Positions 44,472-56,607 of a stretch of DNA of 64,000 nucleotides are shown piece after piece. The notes beneath the pieces are model-generated. The model was not told the origin of the DNA and ran no database searches. It worked only from the letters and a program-made list of their open reading frames with translations. The stretch comes from Mortierella alpina (taxonomy: Eukaryota > Mortierellomycota > Mortierellomycetes > Mortierellales > Mortierellaceae): assembly GCA_029449245.1 (NCBI GenBank), contig JANATF010000007.1, positions 2,170,001 through 2,234,000 on the forward strand, read 5' to 3'. Positions within the stretch are counted from its first letter, which is position 1. Each line of letters begins with the position of its first letter. The position numbers and the translations under genes are program-made.

Positions 44472-46256
44472 CTACTTTTTACATATGTTTTTGTGAGTGG
44501 CATTCCAGTGATTGATCTGGCATGGCCTGGAGCAGTAGGCGACTTTGTTGCACTTTGAACACTTGATCAAAGGCTTGGGCTTCAGTTCCGAGGACCTTCC
44601 TTCGTTCGCAACATTATCGAGCCGACCGCAATTTGCGCATGAGGAGATGGCGGGACTCTTGAACGACTTTTTGAGTTGCTCCGAGGCCTCAAGAAGGGCA
44701 GGGGTCGAATCCTGCGAGAGCAAGCCGTTGCGACCAGCGCTTCGGGCTTCAAAGGCCATCGCTGCTGTCTTTTTGATTTCGTTGTAACCTGTGGGCACGC
44801 CGTACAGCTCTTCGAAACGTACGTCGGCAGCCTTGGCCTTTTGGTAATAAGCCTGAGCCTCCCTCAATGCAGATGCTTGCTTCAGTGCCTGGTTGCTCTT
44901 CTTCTTGGTAGCACCTGAAGGGGCAGATTGCAAGGTTAGAGTGGCGAGTGCATAGTATGCGTTTGGAAGCGTGCGTGAGTCGGGGTGAGCTGCCTCAACA
45001 AAGGCGCGGAAGTGGCTAATGGCCTCCTGCGCTTGGTGTGTTGCGTAGTTGACATTTCCCAGCATCGAGTGGATCTCGGTCAGATTGGGGTTGATGACCA
45101 AGACCTGCTCTAAATCCTCCACGCAAGCCTAATTATAATGAGAAGCACCCAGATTTGTTAAAAGTGTCGTTCAATGCGACAAGCCAGGCTGGGTAGGTCC
45201 TTGCTGCAACAAGCATGCTCACATACCTTGTAGTTGCGAAGAGCCATGTAGGACGAGGCGCGGAGTTCGAGCATACGGGTTCGAAGCGATTCAAACTCTG
45301 AAATAGCAAATCCAAGAGTCTGTACACAGTGCTGGAACTGTTGTCCACTGAACAAGATCCAGATAACTAGTTGACATGACATGTGCCCGATCGCAGCGTT
45401 GTGGGTGAGTTAGTGTGGCCCAGGCATTCATTGTGGGGACCCCTCTCTCATTCCTCGCGTTCCTTCCACATACCCACATTTTGCAGACGCCTCCCCCCCC
45501 CCCTTTTTTTTGCCATGGAAAAGGGAACGAAGGAAACACCAATCTTATCGTGAATGAATGGCGGGGCACACTTACCAAACACAACAGAGTCCTTGGTGTA
45601 GATAGTTGTCTGGATCTCGGCGCCTTCCTCCTCGGATTCGGTTGTCGAGGTTGAAGTTCCTTCAGGGTTGTACTTTTGGACATAGATCTCGTACTGCTCT
45701 GCAAGCTTCAAGATTCGGTGGTTCATCACACAGGCCTTCTCGTCCAGCAAAAATGTACGCATGAGATCCGAAGTAACAGAGACTATCTCGTCCTTGTGCT
45801 TCTCGATCAAGTCGGGATCGGACCCCTCGGGGATCAGGTTCAGGCGCTCCATCGCCTTTGTGAACAGCTCTCTCGCCTCAAAGTATGTCTATACGCATGG
45901 ATTGAGTATATGCATGATTGGGAGTCAGGAAAGAGTTTCTTACCACCATCGAGAGTGATCCGACTGCACTTTGTCCCAATAGAGACGAGCAGCATTTAGC
46001 CTACCTTGACAAGAGGATCAGTGGTGTTGTCTTTTGTGCCGCGGATGGCCAAGAGGTCGTAGTCGTTGCGTCCTTGGGGCTCAGCAGGCTCACGGGCATG
46101 GTCGTGCTGGCAGTTCTCGTCGTGGACATGCTCCTTCTCTTTGCCCTTGAGCGAGATCGTTCCTGCAGCCTCTGCGAGCATGGCCAGGTCGTCGTCGGGG
46201 GCTTTGGCGTCGGTGACGGGCACGGACTCGAGGTTGGGCAGGTCGTCGGTCATCAT
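44472..46256 (-). CDS. TPR and MYND zinc-finger protein
   Basis: Four exons: 46256-46005, 45888-45576, 45297-45227 and 45128-44472, coding 430 residues. The N-terminal ~80 residues are acidic with HVHDENCQHDHARE, a His/Cys cluster that may bind metal. TPR-type helices follow: YFEARELFTKAMERLNLIPE, EFESLRTRMLELRASSYMAL and VEDLEQVLVINPNLTEIHSM. The C-terminus is a complete MYND finger: CANCGRLDN ... CSKCNKVAYCSRPCQINHW..HKNIC. MYND fingers usually bind proline-rich peptides. I do not assign a pathway. The start faces the DUF2015 gene 496 bp away. Confidence 0.87.
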
Positions 46257-46752
46257 GGTGGTGGGTGGTGGGTGGTGGGTGGTGCGATGCTGCTGAGGGG
46301 GCGGCGGGAGGCGTGCGGAATGGCAGACAGGTGGGCGTGACGAGGCGATGGAATGGGCGGTGGAGTCGAAAGTCAGGATGGAGGGAAGGCAGGAGCCAAT
46401 CTATGAGGACGAGAAAAAGGGGCCATCCTGTAGCAGGCAGACAGACGCAGAGTAGCGAGTCTATTACGAGAGTCGTGACATACGCGCTCTTGCTCTCGCT
46501 CGCTCTTGACTGTGTTTCCTACTGCACCACGCACCTTGGTGCTCTCGCTGTGTGTCTCTCTTTTTCTCTTGCCGCTCCGTCTCCGTGCCATTTTCCTCGT
46601 TCTCGCCACAGCCTTCCTTCCGCCAGTTGCTGCTACCCCATAGCCGTCCATAGACATCACCGTCTCCCTTTTCGCCCACCTACAGCCTCGCCCATCCCCA
46701 TCTGACCTTTCACCAAACCTTGCAACTAGGGCGTCCCACAACTGCAGACCCC

Positions 46753-47259
46753 ATGTTCTCACTTGTCCTCATCCTGCTCCTCTGGTGCATAGCAGCCTAC
46801 GTAACGCGGACCTATTGGCTGCCCAAGCTTGAGGTGCTGCGGGAACGGCTTCGCTACTCTCGCATTCCCTTCTTCCGCGCAGAGGAAGACGGCTCATTCG
46901 AGCAAAACATCGAGGAGGGCTTGACATCATCCAACTTTGACTTGCATCAGAACTTGCTGGATGGAGGTACAGTAAAGCACCGACTTGCGCATTGGTTTGC
47001 CTGCTTTGTTTCGACTTGACTGGGCACGAACAACGCTAACGTCCATCTTTTATACAACTTTGCAACTTTGACTGGACCGACGTCTGAAGACGACCGCCAA
47101 GGCCTGGAGAATGCGAACGAGATTCGCAAGATTATGAAGAAGTACAAGTGCAACTTTGACCAGGCGCGCCTAATTCAGCAGCAGAACAAGATGAAGGCCA
47201 ATGGAATCGATCCTCGCACTGGAGTTCCTATTGACCCAAAGGCTGTCTACTTTGGCTGA
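46753..47259 (+). CDS. DUF2015 family small membrane protein
   Basis: Two exons: 46753-46966 and 47090-47259, coding 127 residues. The N-terminal helix FSLVLILLLWCIAAYVTRTY is a signal anchor. The fungal DUF2015 core follows: FEQNIEEGLTSSNFDLHQNL, then DGDDRQGLENANEIRKIMKK formed across the junction. The end is FDQARLIQQQNKMKANGIDP and GVPIDPKAVYFG, matching the family's conserved last residues. Function is unknown. An upstream in-frame ATG at 46720 would add 11 residues before the helix. Confidence 0.9.
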
Positions 47260-47742
47260 AGCACAATTTAATAGTGGCAATAAACGCCGTGTCACGTACA
47301 TTCTCGTAAGCTATAGCAACATGCTGTCCCAAGGGATCCTGACTACTTGACGACCATAGTGCCGGCCTTCCGCTGAAAGGCCATCTTCTCTGCTACGACC
47401 TCGATGCTTTCAAGCCAGCTGTAGAGCTAGAACTTCAAGGGTTGGTGATCTGGCTACTACAGGCCGCCCGGGTGAACATGCATATCACAAGTGGCTGACT
47501 CTCCCCCCTCTCTGCCCTCTGGTCTCTTCCCTTGCCTCCACAGGCCACTGCGCCTATAAAATGAGCCTTATCCTTTTTGACCTGCCTGTCCATCTGCCCA
47601 TTCTTGCCTCCTTCGCCTTTCGCCTTTTTGTCTTTCTCAATTCTCATTCCTTTGGCTCTTTGCACCTGTATTCTCCCCATTCCCGCTGCTTCCTTTGGCT
47701 GCCCTCTCATCAGTCTCTCCCTTCATCCACAGCACATTCGCC
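47260..47742 (+). promoter_or_regulatory. Intergenic promoter region of the arrestin-like gene, with TATA box
   Basis: 483 bp without a gene. TATAAAA at 47555-47561 lies about 180 bp upstream of the ATG at 47743 and is followed by a C/T-rich leader. It is the clearest core promoter in the window. Confidence 0.5.
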
Positions 47743-49918
47743 ATGGGCCTGTTTTCCAAAACGCCCTCAAACCCTGCTGCAAGCTTCGTCTCCTCAAAGG
47801 GGTTCAAGGTCTTGCTGGCCACCGTGAATGGCCACAGCAGGCACTACGGCCCCGGGGCCGTTATTGAAGGCCAGGTCCACCTCGAGCTCAACAAACCCAT
47901 CCCTGGCCCTTGCCAACTGCGTGTTGTCTTTTCTTGCCTCCAAAATATCGCCCCTTCTTCCAGCAGCGAGTCTGTAGAGGGCCCCTCTGCGCCAGACGAG
48001 GGGCCCACTCTGTTCGAGGTCGAAAAAGTCCTCCTCCAGGATCAGACTATGCCTGCCTGTCGACGACAAACCCCTTTTCATTTCTCTATCAAGCTGCCGC
48101 TATGCAGCTTCCCACCGAGCCTCGAGGTAAAAACAGCGTTTGCAAAGAGCCTTTGTCCTCTTTCACCTGGCACATGAACAAGTTTGATCCGCCTGATTCG
48201 CTCTGACCTAGTTCCGCTTTTATCTATAATGCACCACTTGCCCATGTTTTCCTTTTTTGTGCAGGAGGGAAAGCGGTCCGTAGTTTACTCCATCCACTCT
48301 GTGTTGTCGTTTGAGACCCAGCCTGGGAATGTGGCCACGAGAGCCTCAGTGTCGTCGACCCCAGTGAAGGTCCATTATTTGCCCAGGACGAGACCGGCGG
48401 CAGTGGATGCGCCCATGCATGAGACACGTTCTCAGATTGAACTTTGTTCATCCACTGTACCGAGCGATTCTTGGCTTCGAGCAGCCTCCATGTCGACAGC
48501 AGCCTCGTCCATTCAAGCGGTTCTCAAGACGAGGCCCAGTGTTTTTATGGGTAAGTTTGTTGGCGAGTCCGTAAAAGCATGCGGGCGTAAAACTGCGAAA
48601 GCAAATCTCCGCTGTCCAGTTGGACAATTTTTCTTGTTTCGGAAAAGGATCATTTTCCGCAAATGACGAGAATGACAAAAATATCTCGCTCACCAAACAA
48701 ACGTCTCTTGCTCTCTTTGCCCCTGCTCTTGCACCCCCCTCGCCTCCACATGTTATTGCATGAACTACCTACTACCTACTACCTACTACCTACTACCTGT
48801 ACACTGAACACTGAACACTCAACACAGGTGAGTCGATTGCTATGGTCCTCCAGGTCACCAACGAGTCACACGTGGACCTGCAGTCGATCCACCTAGCACT
48901 GGTCAGGCAGATATCCTATCAGACTCAGCATGCTACCTCCACTGCCTCCATCTCCCCTCCCCCCTCCCCTCCATCTCACCCGTGGTCTGGCACTGGCACC
49001 CGTCCCGACCACAATGTATATACCTACACCTCACCCGAGTCAACAACTATCCACAACGCAACCATCCCAATCGCCAAGGTCGCCAACAGCCACTCATCCT
49101 GGACTCAGCAACTTCAGTTCCGACTGCCACTCCACCTAGGCCTCCTGCCCTCCATCGACAAGACCATCACACCCTGGCTCAAAATCGACTATTATATCAT
49201 GGTCTCGATACCCATTCCACAGCGCCATAGTAGTCTGGTCAGTCGGCTGACATCAGGCTCCAAGAAACGACCCTTCATGGATATGTCTGTCTTTGATGCC
49301 CCAGAGTCCCATACTACCCTGGAGCCATCTCTGCAACAGCCACGGCGGACGGTCGTTGAGAGGTCATTATCAGCTGGTTCTCTAGGCGGCTGCGCAAGAA
49401 GCCCCCATGCACTACAGCTTGGCCCTGTTCCCATTGTCATCAGTGCCGTACCAACTAATCTGGGCGGCAGGAAGTTCAAATGGCCCATCCCCAATCACCT
49501 GGAGGTTCAGGACAGGCCAACTTTTGTGCGCGACCGATTCGAGGAAGAGATGGTACAGCACTTGTCAAGCTTAGAGAGTCTCATTATGGAAGATGACGAC
49601 CCTGTTGAGATTATCAGTCTGGTCCACCCGATCCATATGAGCAGCCCGTCCTCCTCTGATGAGAGCGATGAAGACCATGCTGATGGTCGAGTGCATTCGA
49701 GGGTGCCTGCTCGTTTCCGGCACGAGATTCGCGCCTTGACAGACCGCAAGGAGCATTCTTACTCGAGGTCTGGACTTGGCACACCACCGCCTTCACCTCC
49801 TCAGGCGCCGATTCCGGTGATGGACAACATCCAATCACTAAGACTGCCTAATGGCCTCCGAGGAGACACACAATCATTAGGCCGGACGAGCAGGTGGCTG
49901 TTGCAGGAGAAGGAATAG
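47743..49918 (+). CDS. Arrestin-fold protein (alpha-arrestin type)
   Basis: Three exons: 47743-48126, 48265-48550 and 48828-49918, coding 586 residues. The N-terminal arrestin half starts at FKVLLATVNGHSRHYGPGAV and EGQVHLELNKPIPGPCQLRV, and ends with the strand pair EEGKRSVVYSIHSVLSFETQ. The second half begins SIAMVLQVTNESHVDLQSIH and includes LKIDYYIMVSIPIP, a typical last strand. The C-terminal ~150 residues are acidic and Ser-rich. No PPxY motif was noticed, unlike the classical Rsp5 adaptors, so the usual route to the ubiquitin ligase is not evident. Alpha-arrestins direct endocytosis of nutrient transporters. The second intron contains a tandem 7-bp repeat. Confidence 0.8.
48764..48798 (+). 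repeat. Five perfect copies of ACTACCT inside an intron
   Basis: A 7-bp unit repeated five times without change in intron 2 of the arrestin-like gene, 30 bp before the acceptor. It is followed by the shorter repeat CTGAACA/CTGAACA. Confidence 0.9.
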
Positions 49919-50335
49919 CGTTTACATTAGACCTGTGCCCCTGCATTTTCTTTTCTTTGAGAGGGAAGACAATACAAAGTCTGCTTGGCTAATTGCAATC
50001 GAACTAGGGATGAACCAATGTGTCGGGATGGTTGTTTGTGTGCTTGTTTGTCTGTTTGCGTGCAGCCAGCGCCGTATCCAGGGTTCCGAACGATGTCGAT
50101 GGCCAGATACGAGATCTATGGTTGAGTGCTGGAGTGCAGCGTGTGCTCTTAGATCAGCCACATCCAATGGGAGCAGTGCTGTTGATTTGTCGCAGCTTGG
50201 CTGCTTCTCCCCCTTTTCTCCAGCCTCTCCTTTTTGTCTGCTCTTCTCTTCTTCCCCTGTCGTATCCATTCACTTGCACCCGAGCACCAACCACACACAT
50301 CCCCACTCCCCTCGTCCTCCCATCCCACACTCATC
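49919..50335 (+). promoter_or_regulatory. Upstream region of the sideroflexin gene
   Basis: 417 bp. It contains tgtttgt repeats at 50034-50060 and a C/T-rich leader from 50210. No gene was recognised. Confidence 0.35.
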
Positions 50336-51914
50336 ATGGCCACCATGGAAACAGCAGACACAGCCCCAATTCCCGGAAGAACATCCTATGGCACCATCCA
50401 GTCGCCCAGGATCGACCTCTGTAAGACCCTTCATCCCAACAAAACGAAATCGTGCCAGCCGTCCTGTCACATCCTGTTTTCGCTGTGTGTGTGCTGTTCT
50501 GCTATTTTGGCACTAACCAGGAATGTCTTCTGTTTACCCTCATGCTGTGCATCTGGCTGTTAGCAAAACCATACTTTGATCAGGCAACTTACATGGGCCG
50601 CGTGCGCCACTTCATCCAAGTCACCTCGCCTTTGAATCTGCTTGTAACCAGCAAGGGTCTGGAGGATGCCAAGACCTTGATCACCGACTACAACTCGGGA
50701 AAGATCCCCGCCAACACAGACCCTTCCAAGCTCTGGCGTGCAAAGGAGAGTACGTATCACCATTCTTTTGACCCCCCGCATTCTCTGATCCCTTGGACAG
50801 CTGTGCATCGCGGAATGTGAATCGAAGGAACAACTTGACCGTGGGCAAAAAAAAAAAAAAAAAAAGGTTGAGGAAACACAGGAACGCTGCTGGATAATTC
50901 CATGTCCGCCCTCGGAGAAAAAAAAAACTCTCTCCAGGATGGGTGTACTTTCCGCCCCTTCTCCACACTGTTTTGTTGTGCCATTGTCGCATGGATGTGT
51001 AATTTGAGCTAAGCAATATCTCTCTGCAACTATTCTACAGTCTGCGATTCGACCCTGCACCCAGACACTGGCAAGCCCATTTTCCTGCCCTTCCGAATGT
51101 CTTGCTTTGTACCCACGAACCTGTTGGTCGCTGTAGGAATGCTGATGCCCAATCCGACGGTCAGGTCGATCATGTTCTGGCAGTGGGCCAACCAGTCTGT
51201 GAACGTCGCCTTCAACTACGCCAACGCTAACAAGACCATCGAAATGAACATGAAGGAAACCGCGGGTAAGAGAAAACCACTTTTTGCACTGAAAAAAACA
51301 CGTCATCTCCGAGGGCCGCAGCATCCAGGATTAACAAGGAAAGCTTTTTGTTACTGTACTGGCATAAAGTGGCATACGTGTCTGCTGTGACAACATCGTG
51401 CTTCCTGGCTGTGGGACTGAACCAGCTCGTGCCAAGAATGACTTCCATCTCCCCAGGACTTCGCACCATCCTCGGACGACTCGTGCCCTTCACCGCTGTG
51501 GCAGCTGCAGGAACGGTCAACGTGTTCCTGATGCGTGGCAAGGAAATCAGCGAGGGTATTGATGTCTATGACCACGAGGGAAACTCGGTCGGAAAGTCCC
51601 AAAAGGCTGGTGTCTCTGCCATCTCCCAGGTCGCCATCTCTCGTGTCCTTACCAACTTCCCAGTCCTCACCATCCCGCCTCTAGTCCTCTCGCAGTGGGA
51701 GAGGACAGCCTGGTCTCAGCAATACCCCAAGGCCACGATCCCCATCAATCTGGCTGTCATCTCGATCTGTTTGATGACTGCTTTACCGCTGGCAATCGCT
51801 GCCTTCCCTCAATACGCCAGCGTGGATGTCAAAACACTGGAGGAGCGGTTCTGGAACTTGAAGGATTCCAAGGGTGAGCCCATCAAGACCTTGACCTACA
51901 ACAAGGGTCTGTAA
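50336..51914 (+). CDS. Sideroflexin (mitochondrial amino-acid carrier family)
   Basis: Four exons: 50336-50420, 50564-50749, 51041-51265 and 51370-51914, coding 346 residues (family usual ~320-330). Signature segments are KPYFDQATYMGRVRHFIQVT, LWRAKEICDSTLHPDTGKP (the HPDTG motif, formed across a junction), MSCFVPTNLLVAVGMLMP and NPTVRSIMFWQWANQSVNVAFN. Later come ILGRLVPFTAVAAAGTVNVF, SGKSQKAG-like VGKSQKAGVSAISQVAISRV and the C-terminal LTYNKGL. Sideroflexins transport serine and related substrates across the inner mitochondrial membrane; the yeast member is Fsf1. Intron 2 contains an A19 run. The stop lies 86 bp from the stop of the convergent sugar transporter. Confidence 0.95.
50847..50865 (+). 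repeat. A19 homopolymer in sideroflexin intron 2
   Basis: Nineteen consecutive A residues within the intron spanning 50750-51040. A similar A18 run lies at 41166-41183 in the first intron of the MICOS gene. Confidence 0.9.
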
Positions 51915-52000
51915 CTTATAGTGCTCTTTGTTCATTCTTCTCAAATATAGACTGTAAATTTTATGTATTGTTTTCCTATGAAGCGCGTCCCTTGAATCGC

Positions 52001-54253
52001 TCAAAGGTGTCTGGTTAGATATGCACCGACAAGGGCCATTATACCTCCGAATCGCAATACCCACCCCACCGGTTCGGGCTCAAAGGCATTCATTATGCCA
52101 AAGAATCCATACCCAGACCCAGGCATTGATGGATCCAGAAGTGGCTCGTTCTGAGGCGGATGATGTCCAATCAGTGCAAAAAGGCAGCTTGCCACGAGTG
52201 CGTCCACAAACTGAGGGAACACAATGTACATGTTGTGCACGCCCAAAACCAATCCCGCATCCAAATGAACATGGCCTCTTCGTCTTGTGGCACTCTCCTC
52301 CGCATCCAGTTCAGAAGGCGTCACGAGTCCATGTCCAAACAACGCACTTTGTTCTTGAATCGAAGCATCATCATCGTACACTGCGTTCGAGGGTATGGAC
52401 GATGCCCCCGCCATCAGCTCGTCGTCGTCGTTCTGGTCATGATCCTGGTTCTGAGTTGAGGCTGCTCCATAGCTTGGGCCACGACCGCTGTGCCTATGCA
52501 AACGTTCCTGCGAAGCCCTCTCTCTAGCCTCTAGTCGATCCTTCATGTCGCTATTAATCTCTCCGAGCATAGCAAAAGGCACCCACATGGCCACTGCCCA
52601 AGGCACACCGCAGAGCATGATCACAGCGGTGGCTGCCCACAGGTCATCCACGAACCAGGTGAGGCCCATGGCTATGGAGAACATGACCAACGACATTGTC
52701 CACAGGTTCTTGAGTGAGAATGGGTTCTTTGGCCAGCGCGAGTATCCGATTTCTTGCGGCGTGATCTTGGGAAGCAGCGCTCCACTAACGACTGCAACGC
52801 CTGCCCAGCAGAGCAGAGCAAACGACCCTGCGCGTTCAGTCTCTGCACTTGGACTCCCAGTCGATGGCGTGTTATCGTCATCGTGGCGATGAAGAATTTC
52901 GCCCACCCAGCTCGTGGTGTAAAACAGAAAGGGGAACCAGCCCATCCATGCAAAGAACTGGACATTACAGATCCGTTGCAGCTCTGCAGGTAATTTGTTG
53001 AACGCCCTCCAGATATTGCCCAACGTGCTCCAGGCGGTTCTAACCAGATTGAATTTTCCATGTTAGCGCGTGTCATAGCTCCCACGATGCTTTAACTCTC
53101 TTGTTTAGGCACTTCTGTATTGCGTACCTGCTCTTTTCTTCCTCTGTCGGATTGTATTGTACCTCATGCACGCTAAGACAGGTGATGCCCAGACAGGCGA
53201 CTAAGAGCATGACGGCCAAGTTGGCCAGGATCTTGATTTGAGAGTCTCCGAGATAAGGCGAACAATACTTGACCAGATCCAAATTCCCAGCAAAGAACCC
53301 GACCACAGATCCTAGATTGTTCATCCAACCCGACCAAGCCCCACCCATCTCCTGCTGATCTGTTGGTGGAATATCGACAATCAAGAACCGGCAGCAGGCC
53401 TGAACGGCGTTGATAGCAAAGTCCAAAAAGTAGAACCCGAGCACCGCGATTCCGATCGTCCATTTCTTGATCTAATACCATGATACAAACACACCAACAT
53501 AGGTTACCCAGCCATCGCTGTTCTTTTTCCTCCCCTCACTCTGTCCACAAAACGGTGCCAAAAAAACAGGTAGATTCCAAACTCCACTTACTGCACCAGC
53601 ATACGCTTCCTTGAACTCCTCTGTAGGCTCTCCAGGTTCTGATCCCGGCTTTTGACTCCAGAGTCCTGTCAACAGCGTTGCTATCTCGCGCGCATAGGCG
53701 ACCATGTACATGGAAACGATCATGAGCGCCGCACCGGTGACGATAAAGAGCCTTCGTCGACCCCATTTCCAATCAATACTGTCGCTGAAGACGCCCACGA
53801 TCGGTTGGATGATCAGGCCCGAAAGAGGTCCAGCCAGCCAAACCAGGGGTGTCAGTGTCTTGGAGATGCCCAGCGAAAGCAGGTAAGGCGTTCCATAGCC
53901 CAGCTCAACCGTCCCTGTTGTTCAACCATCAAGCGAGTAGAATATGTGTTAGGAAGGTTTGTGGTTGGAAAAAAACAACATGAAAAAAAGGGAGCAAGGG
54001 GAGGGGGGGAGGGGGGGTAGGGTAACTTGCAGGTGAACTGCACGCCGAGCATGCAGACGGTCAAACGGGCAAGATCCAGGGTCGAGAGGTGGCGTCGACG
54101 GGTAAAGGACGAGGGCTGCTGCTGTCGCGGGGGCATGGAAGGTCGCTTTGTGGAGGAGACAGCCGGTGCGGTGGAGTGCAGCAGTGCCTGTCGCTCGCCC
54201 GGTGGTCTTGAGTCGGACATTGTAAATCTGGGCTTGGTCGCTTGCGGGTCCAC
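52001..54253 (-). CDS. GPH-family sugar/proton symporter (SUT/alpha-glucoside type)
   Basis: Four exons: 54253-54031, 53914-53592, 53471-53128 and 53039-52001. They code 642 residues from the first ATG, or 631 from the ATG at 54220. The order matches plant and fission-yeast sucrose/maltose symporters: LGVQFTWTVELGYGTPYLLS formed at the first junction, LAGPLSGLIIQPIVGVFSD, KWGRRRLFIVTGAALMI, then LDFAINAVQACCRFLIVDI. Further along are FFAWMGWFPFLFYTTSWVGE and VPWAVAMWVPFAMLGEINSD. About twelve helices are visible. A ~90-residue His/Gln/Asp-rich cytosolic loop precedes the last helices. Intron one uses a GC donor (GCAAGT) and a CAG acceptor. The GC donor was preferred because it gives the conserved FTWTVELGYG in phase. 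Likely proton-coupled uptake of sucrose or maltose at the plasma membrane. Confidence 0.92.
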
Positions 54254-54432
54254 AGTGGTTCACGATGAAAACAGTGGATGGAATGGAGAAACAAAGATGA
54301 GTGTCTGGGTGTGTGAGTGTGTGGATGGGAATGGGTCAATGGGAACCAGTGTGGGAGTGGATGGCATGAGAAAGATGCATCGAGACACGGCTCGAAATGA
54401 CGTATTTTTAAGAGTGTGCGATTTATTTCAAA

Positions 54433-54440
54433 CTAACGGC

Positions 54441-54471
<31 letters not shown>

Positions 54472-56607
54472 TTGTTGTTGCTGGAGGTGCAGCTGTTGCA
54501 TCTGCCCAAGGGTCATCTTGCCCGAGTTCCGACCCACAGTAGCACCACCGTTGTGTTGGTTGGCAGAGTGAAGTCCCAATCCAACACGACCCTGCGTCTG
54601 TGCGTGCTGCTGCTGCTGCTGCTGTTGACCAGCACTCTGAGAATGCCCATTCAGCTGCTGTGCAGATCGCTGATGCTGCAAAGACGGAGGATGTCGCTGA
54701 TGCTGTGATAATGCTTGTGGTTGCTGCTGCTGTTGCTGCTGTATTTGGTTCTGCGGTTGCTGCTGCGGTTGCTGTTGCTGTTGCTGTTGCGGCTGCTGGT
54801 GCTGCTGGTGCTGCAGCTGCAAGGGCGACTTGCCGCTCCGTGCCAGACACCTCAAAAGACTGTCTAGAGACGGATCAAGTGTCATGCGGACGCATTTGTA
54901 CTCTCGATTGATCCTGTCCATCTCCTTCTGCATCCTCCCACGCCGAGCCATCTCGTCCTCGTCAATATCCTGCAAGTTCTCACGCTGCAGCCACAGCTTT
55001 TGCTGAGTTCGCGAAAGCGTCCCTGTTTTGGACCCATTGCCGGCGAGATTGGACTGCGCGACCGCTGCTGCTGCAAAGGCGGACGCGCCCGAGACTGAAA
55101 AAGGTGCTCCTGGCGCCCCTCCTGGCGCCGCGTTGACTGCTGACCCCATCTCGGGCAAGTGTTCGTCCGAGGTTGAGGTCGTCACAATCGTCGGGGGTAT
55201 CAATGGGTTCGACATTATGGAGGACTTTGGTGCTGAAGAGCTCAGCTGAGGACGAGAAGGTGTCACTGGGTAAAATTTGGAGGTGTAACCGCTACGCTGC
55301 TGAGGAGATGTTGCATTGGATTTGTCATGCGCACTTCTGGGACTCCTGCGGTGGTGGCCGGGGGATCCATTGCCGTGGTGCTGTGAATGGTCGTCCTCCG
55401 CTACAGAGTGTGCTGCTGAATGAAGTCCCGAGGGGGCGCCGGCACCGCTGGATGTGAGAAATTTTGAGACCAGCTCGATCGCTGGTGAAGACTGTAATGT
55501 GGGAGACGACACTTTAAACCCCTGTGTTCCCGGTGTTGCATTTGAAGGAGACGGGTCGGTGCCCACAGCAGTAGCCTGCTTGGGGTTGATTGCCATGACG
55601 GTATGTGTAGTGACCTTGGTGAGAGAGGGGAGAGTCGTTGTAGAGGCACTTGGATCAAGAAGCATGGACATGCGCTTGGACTTTGAAGAGTTCCGGGACA
55701 GCCCTGGGTGTCGTGGTTTAGGAGAGTGGTCCAGGTTCTGGGACTCGTGGATGCTAACAGAGCTGTGATGCACGGCCTCCGAATGACCCTCGCCGTTGGA
55801 GACGACTTGAGGAGGATCGCTTTTGCTCTTCTCAAGACTATGACCCGCCTGAGTGCCGGTGCGAGTTTGTGGTGCCTGGCTTTTTTCCGTGGCCGTGTGA
55901 AACTGCTGGCTATCAGGACCACGTCCATCGACGTCAGTTCCCTTTGCTCGAGAGTGGTCCCGGCTCTGTTCTGCCCCCTGCTGCTGCTCTTGTCCATGTG
56001 CAGGTGACGGTTGCTCATCATACTCCTGCTCTTGTCCACGTGCAGGTAATGGTTGTTCGTCATGCTCCTGTTGATTGTGAAGACCGAGATCCTGCATTGA
56101 CCGGGTCAGTGTAGAATCGATGAGAGTTTTCGCTAGCAATTCATCCTCTCGGACCACTGGTGGTTCCTGCTGACGCTGCGTGCTCTTGTAGTCGACCGTA
56201 CTTGACTGCCCCACTTGTTCAAGAGTCGTCGGAGCCCGTCGATCTTGGTTGCCAAGCTGAGGACGAGGGTCCTCTGCTTCGGATTCTTCCTTTGTCGTGT
56301 CGGATCGGCGATTGGGATTTGGATCCCGTTGCTCGTCATCCTCGTCTTTGTCATCGCCGAGCTCAAACTGCGCTTTTCTCCTTTGCAGCCTGTGTCCGTT
56401 TGCCTCCAAGGGTGCGCTCGGGAGGGCCGGTGGATGTTGTGAGGCATCCATGGATTGAGTTGCGATGTTGAGTTGGTGGTGGAGGGCGCCGCGCTTCGGT
56501 TCTGCCGCCTGGGCAGCGTGGATGTGGTAACTGAACTCGCTCGGATCCGTGCTGACGAGGCCTAGGTCGTCCAGCGGCAATGGGCGGCGGTCCTTGGGGG
56601 CATTCAT
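54433..56607 (-). CDS. Probable TORC1 regulatory subunit, TCO89-domain type
   Basis: A single exon coding 724 residues from ATG 56607. An in-frame ATG at 56760 exists, but the added 51 residues are Pro/Ser-rich leader sequence. The start reads MNAPKDRRPLPLDDLGLVST. Most of the protein is disordered. The best clue is near residue 570: SRTQQKLWLQRENLQDIDED followed by RINREYKCVRMTLDPSLDSL. This is the paired SRTQQKL/REY..VR..DP..DSL arrangement I associate with the fungal TORC1 subunit TCO89 (assignment from memory of the family, not a search). The C-terminal 140 residues are almost pure Gln/His/Leu, with a terminal run of 15 Gln. TCO89 is a vacuole-associated, non-essential TORC1 component. 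Confidence 0.6.

Noticed and set aside
48764-48798. CRISPR-like array
   Set aside because: The units are contiguous 7-mers with no spacers, in a fungal intron; it is a simple tandem repeat.
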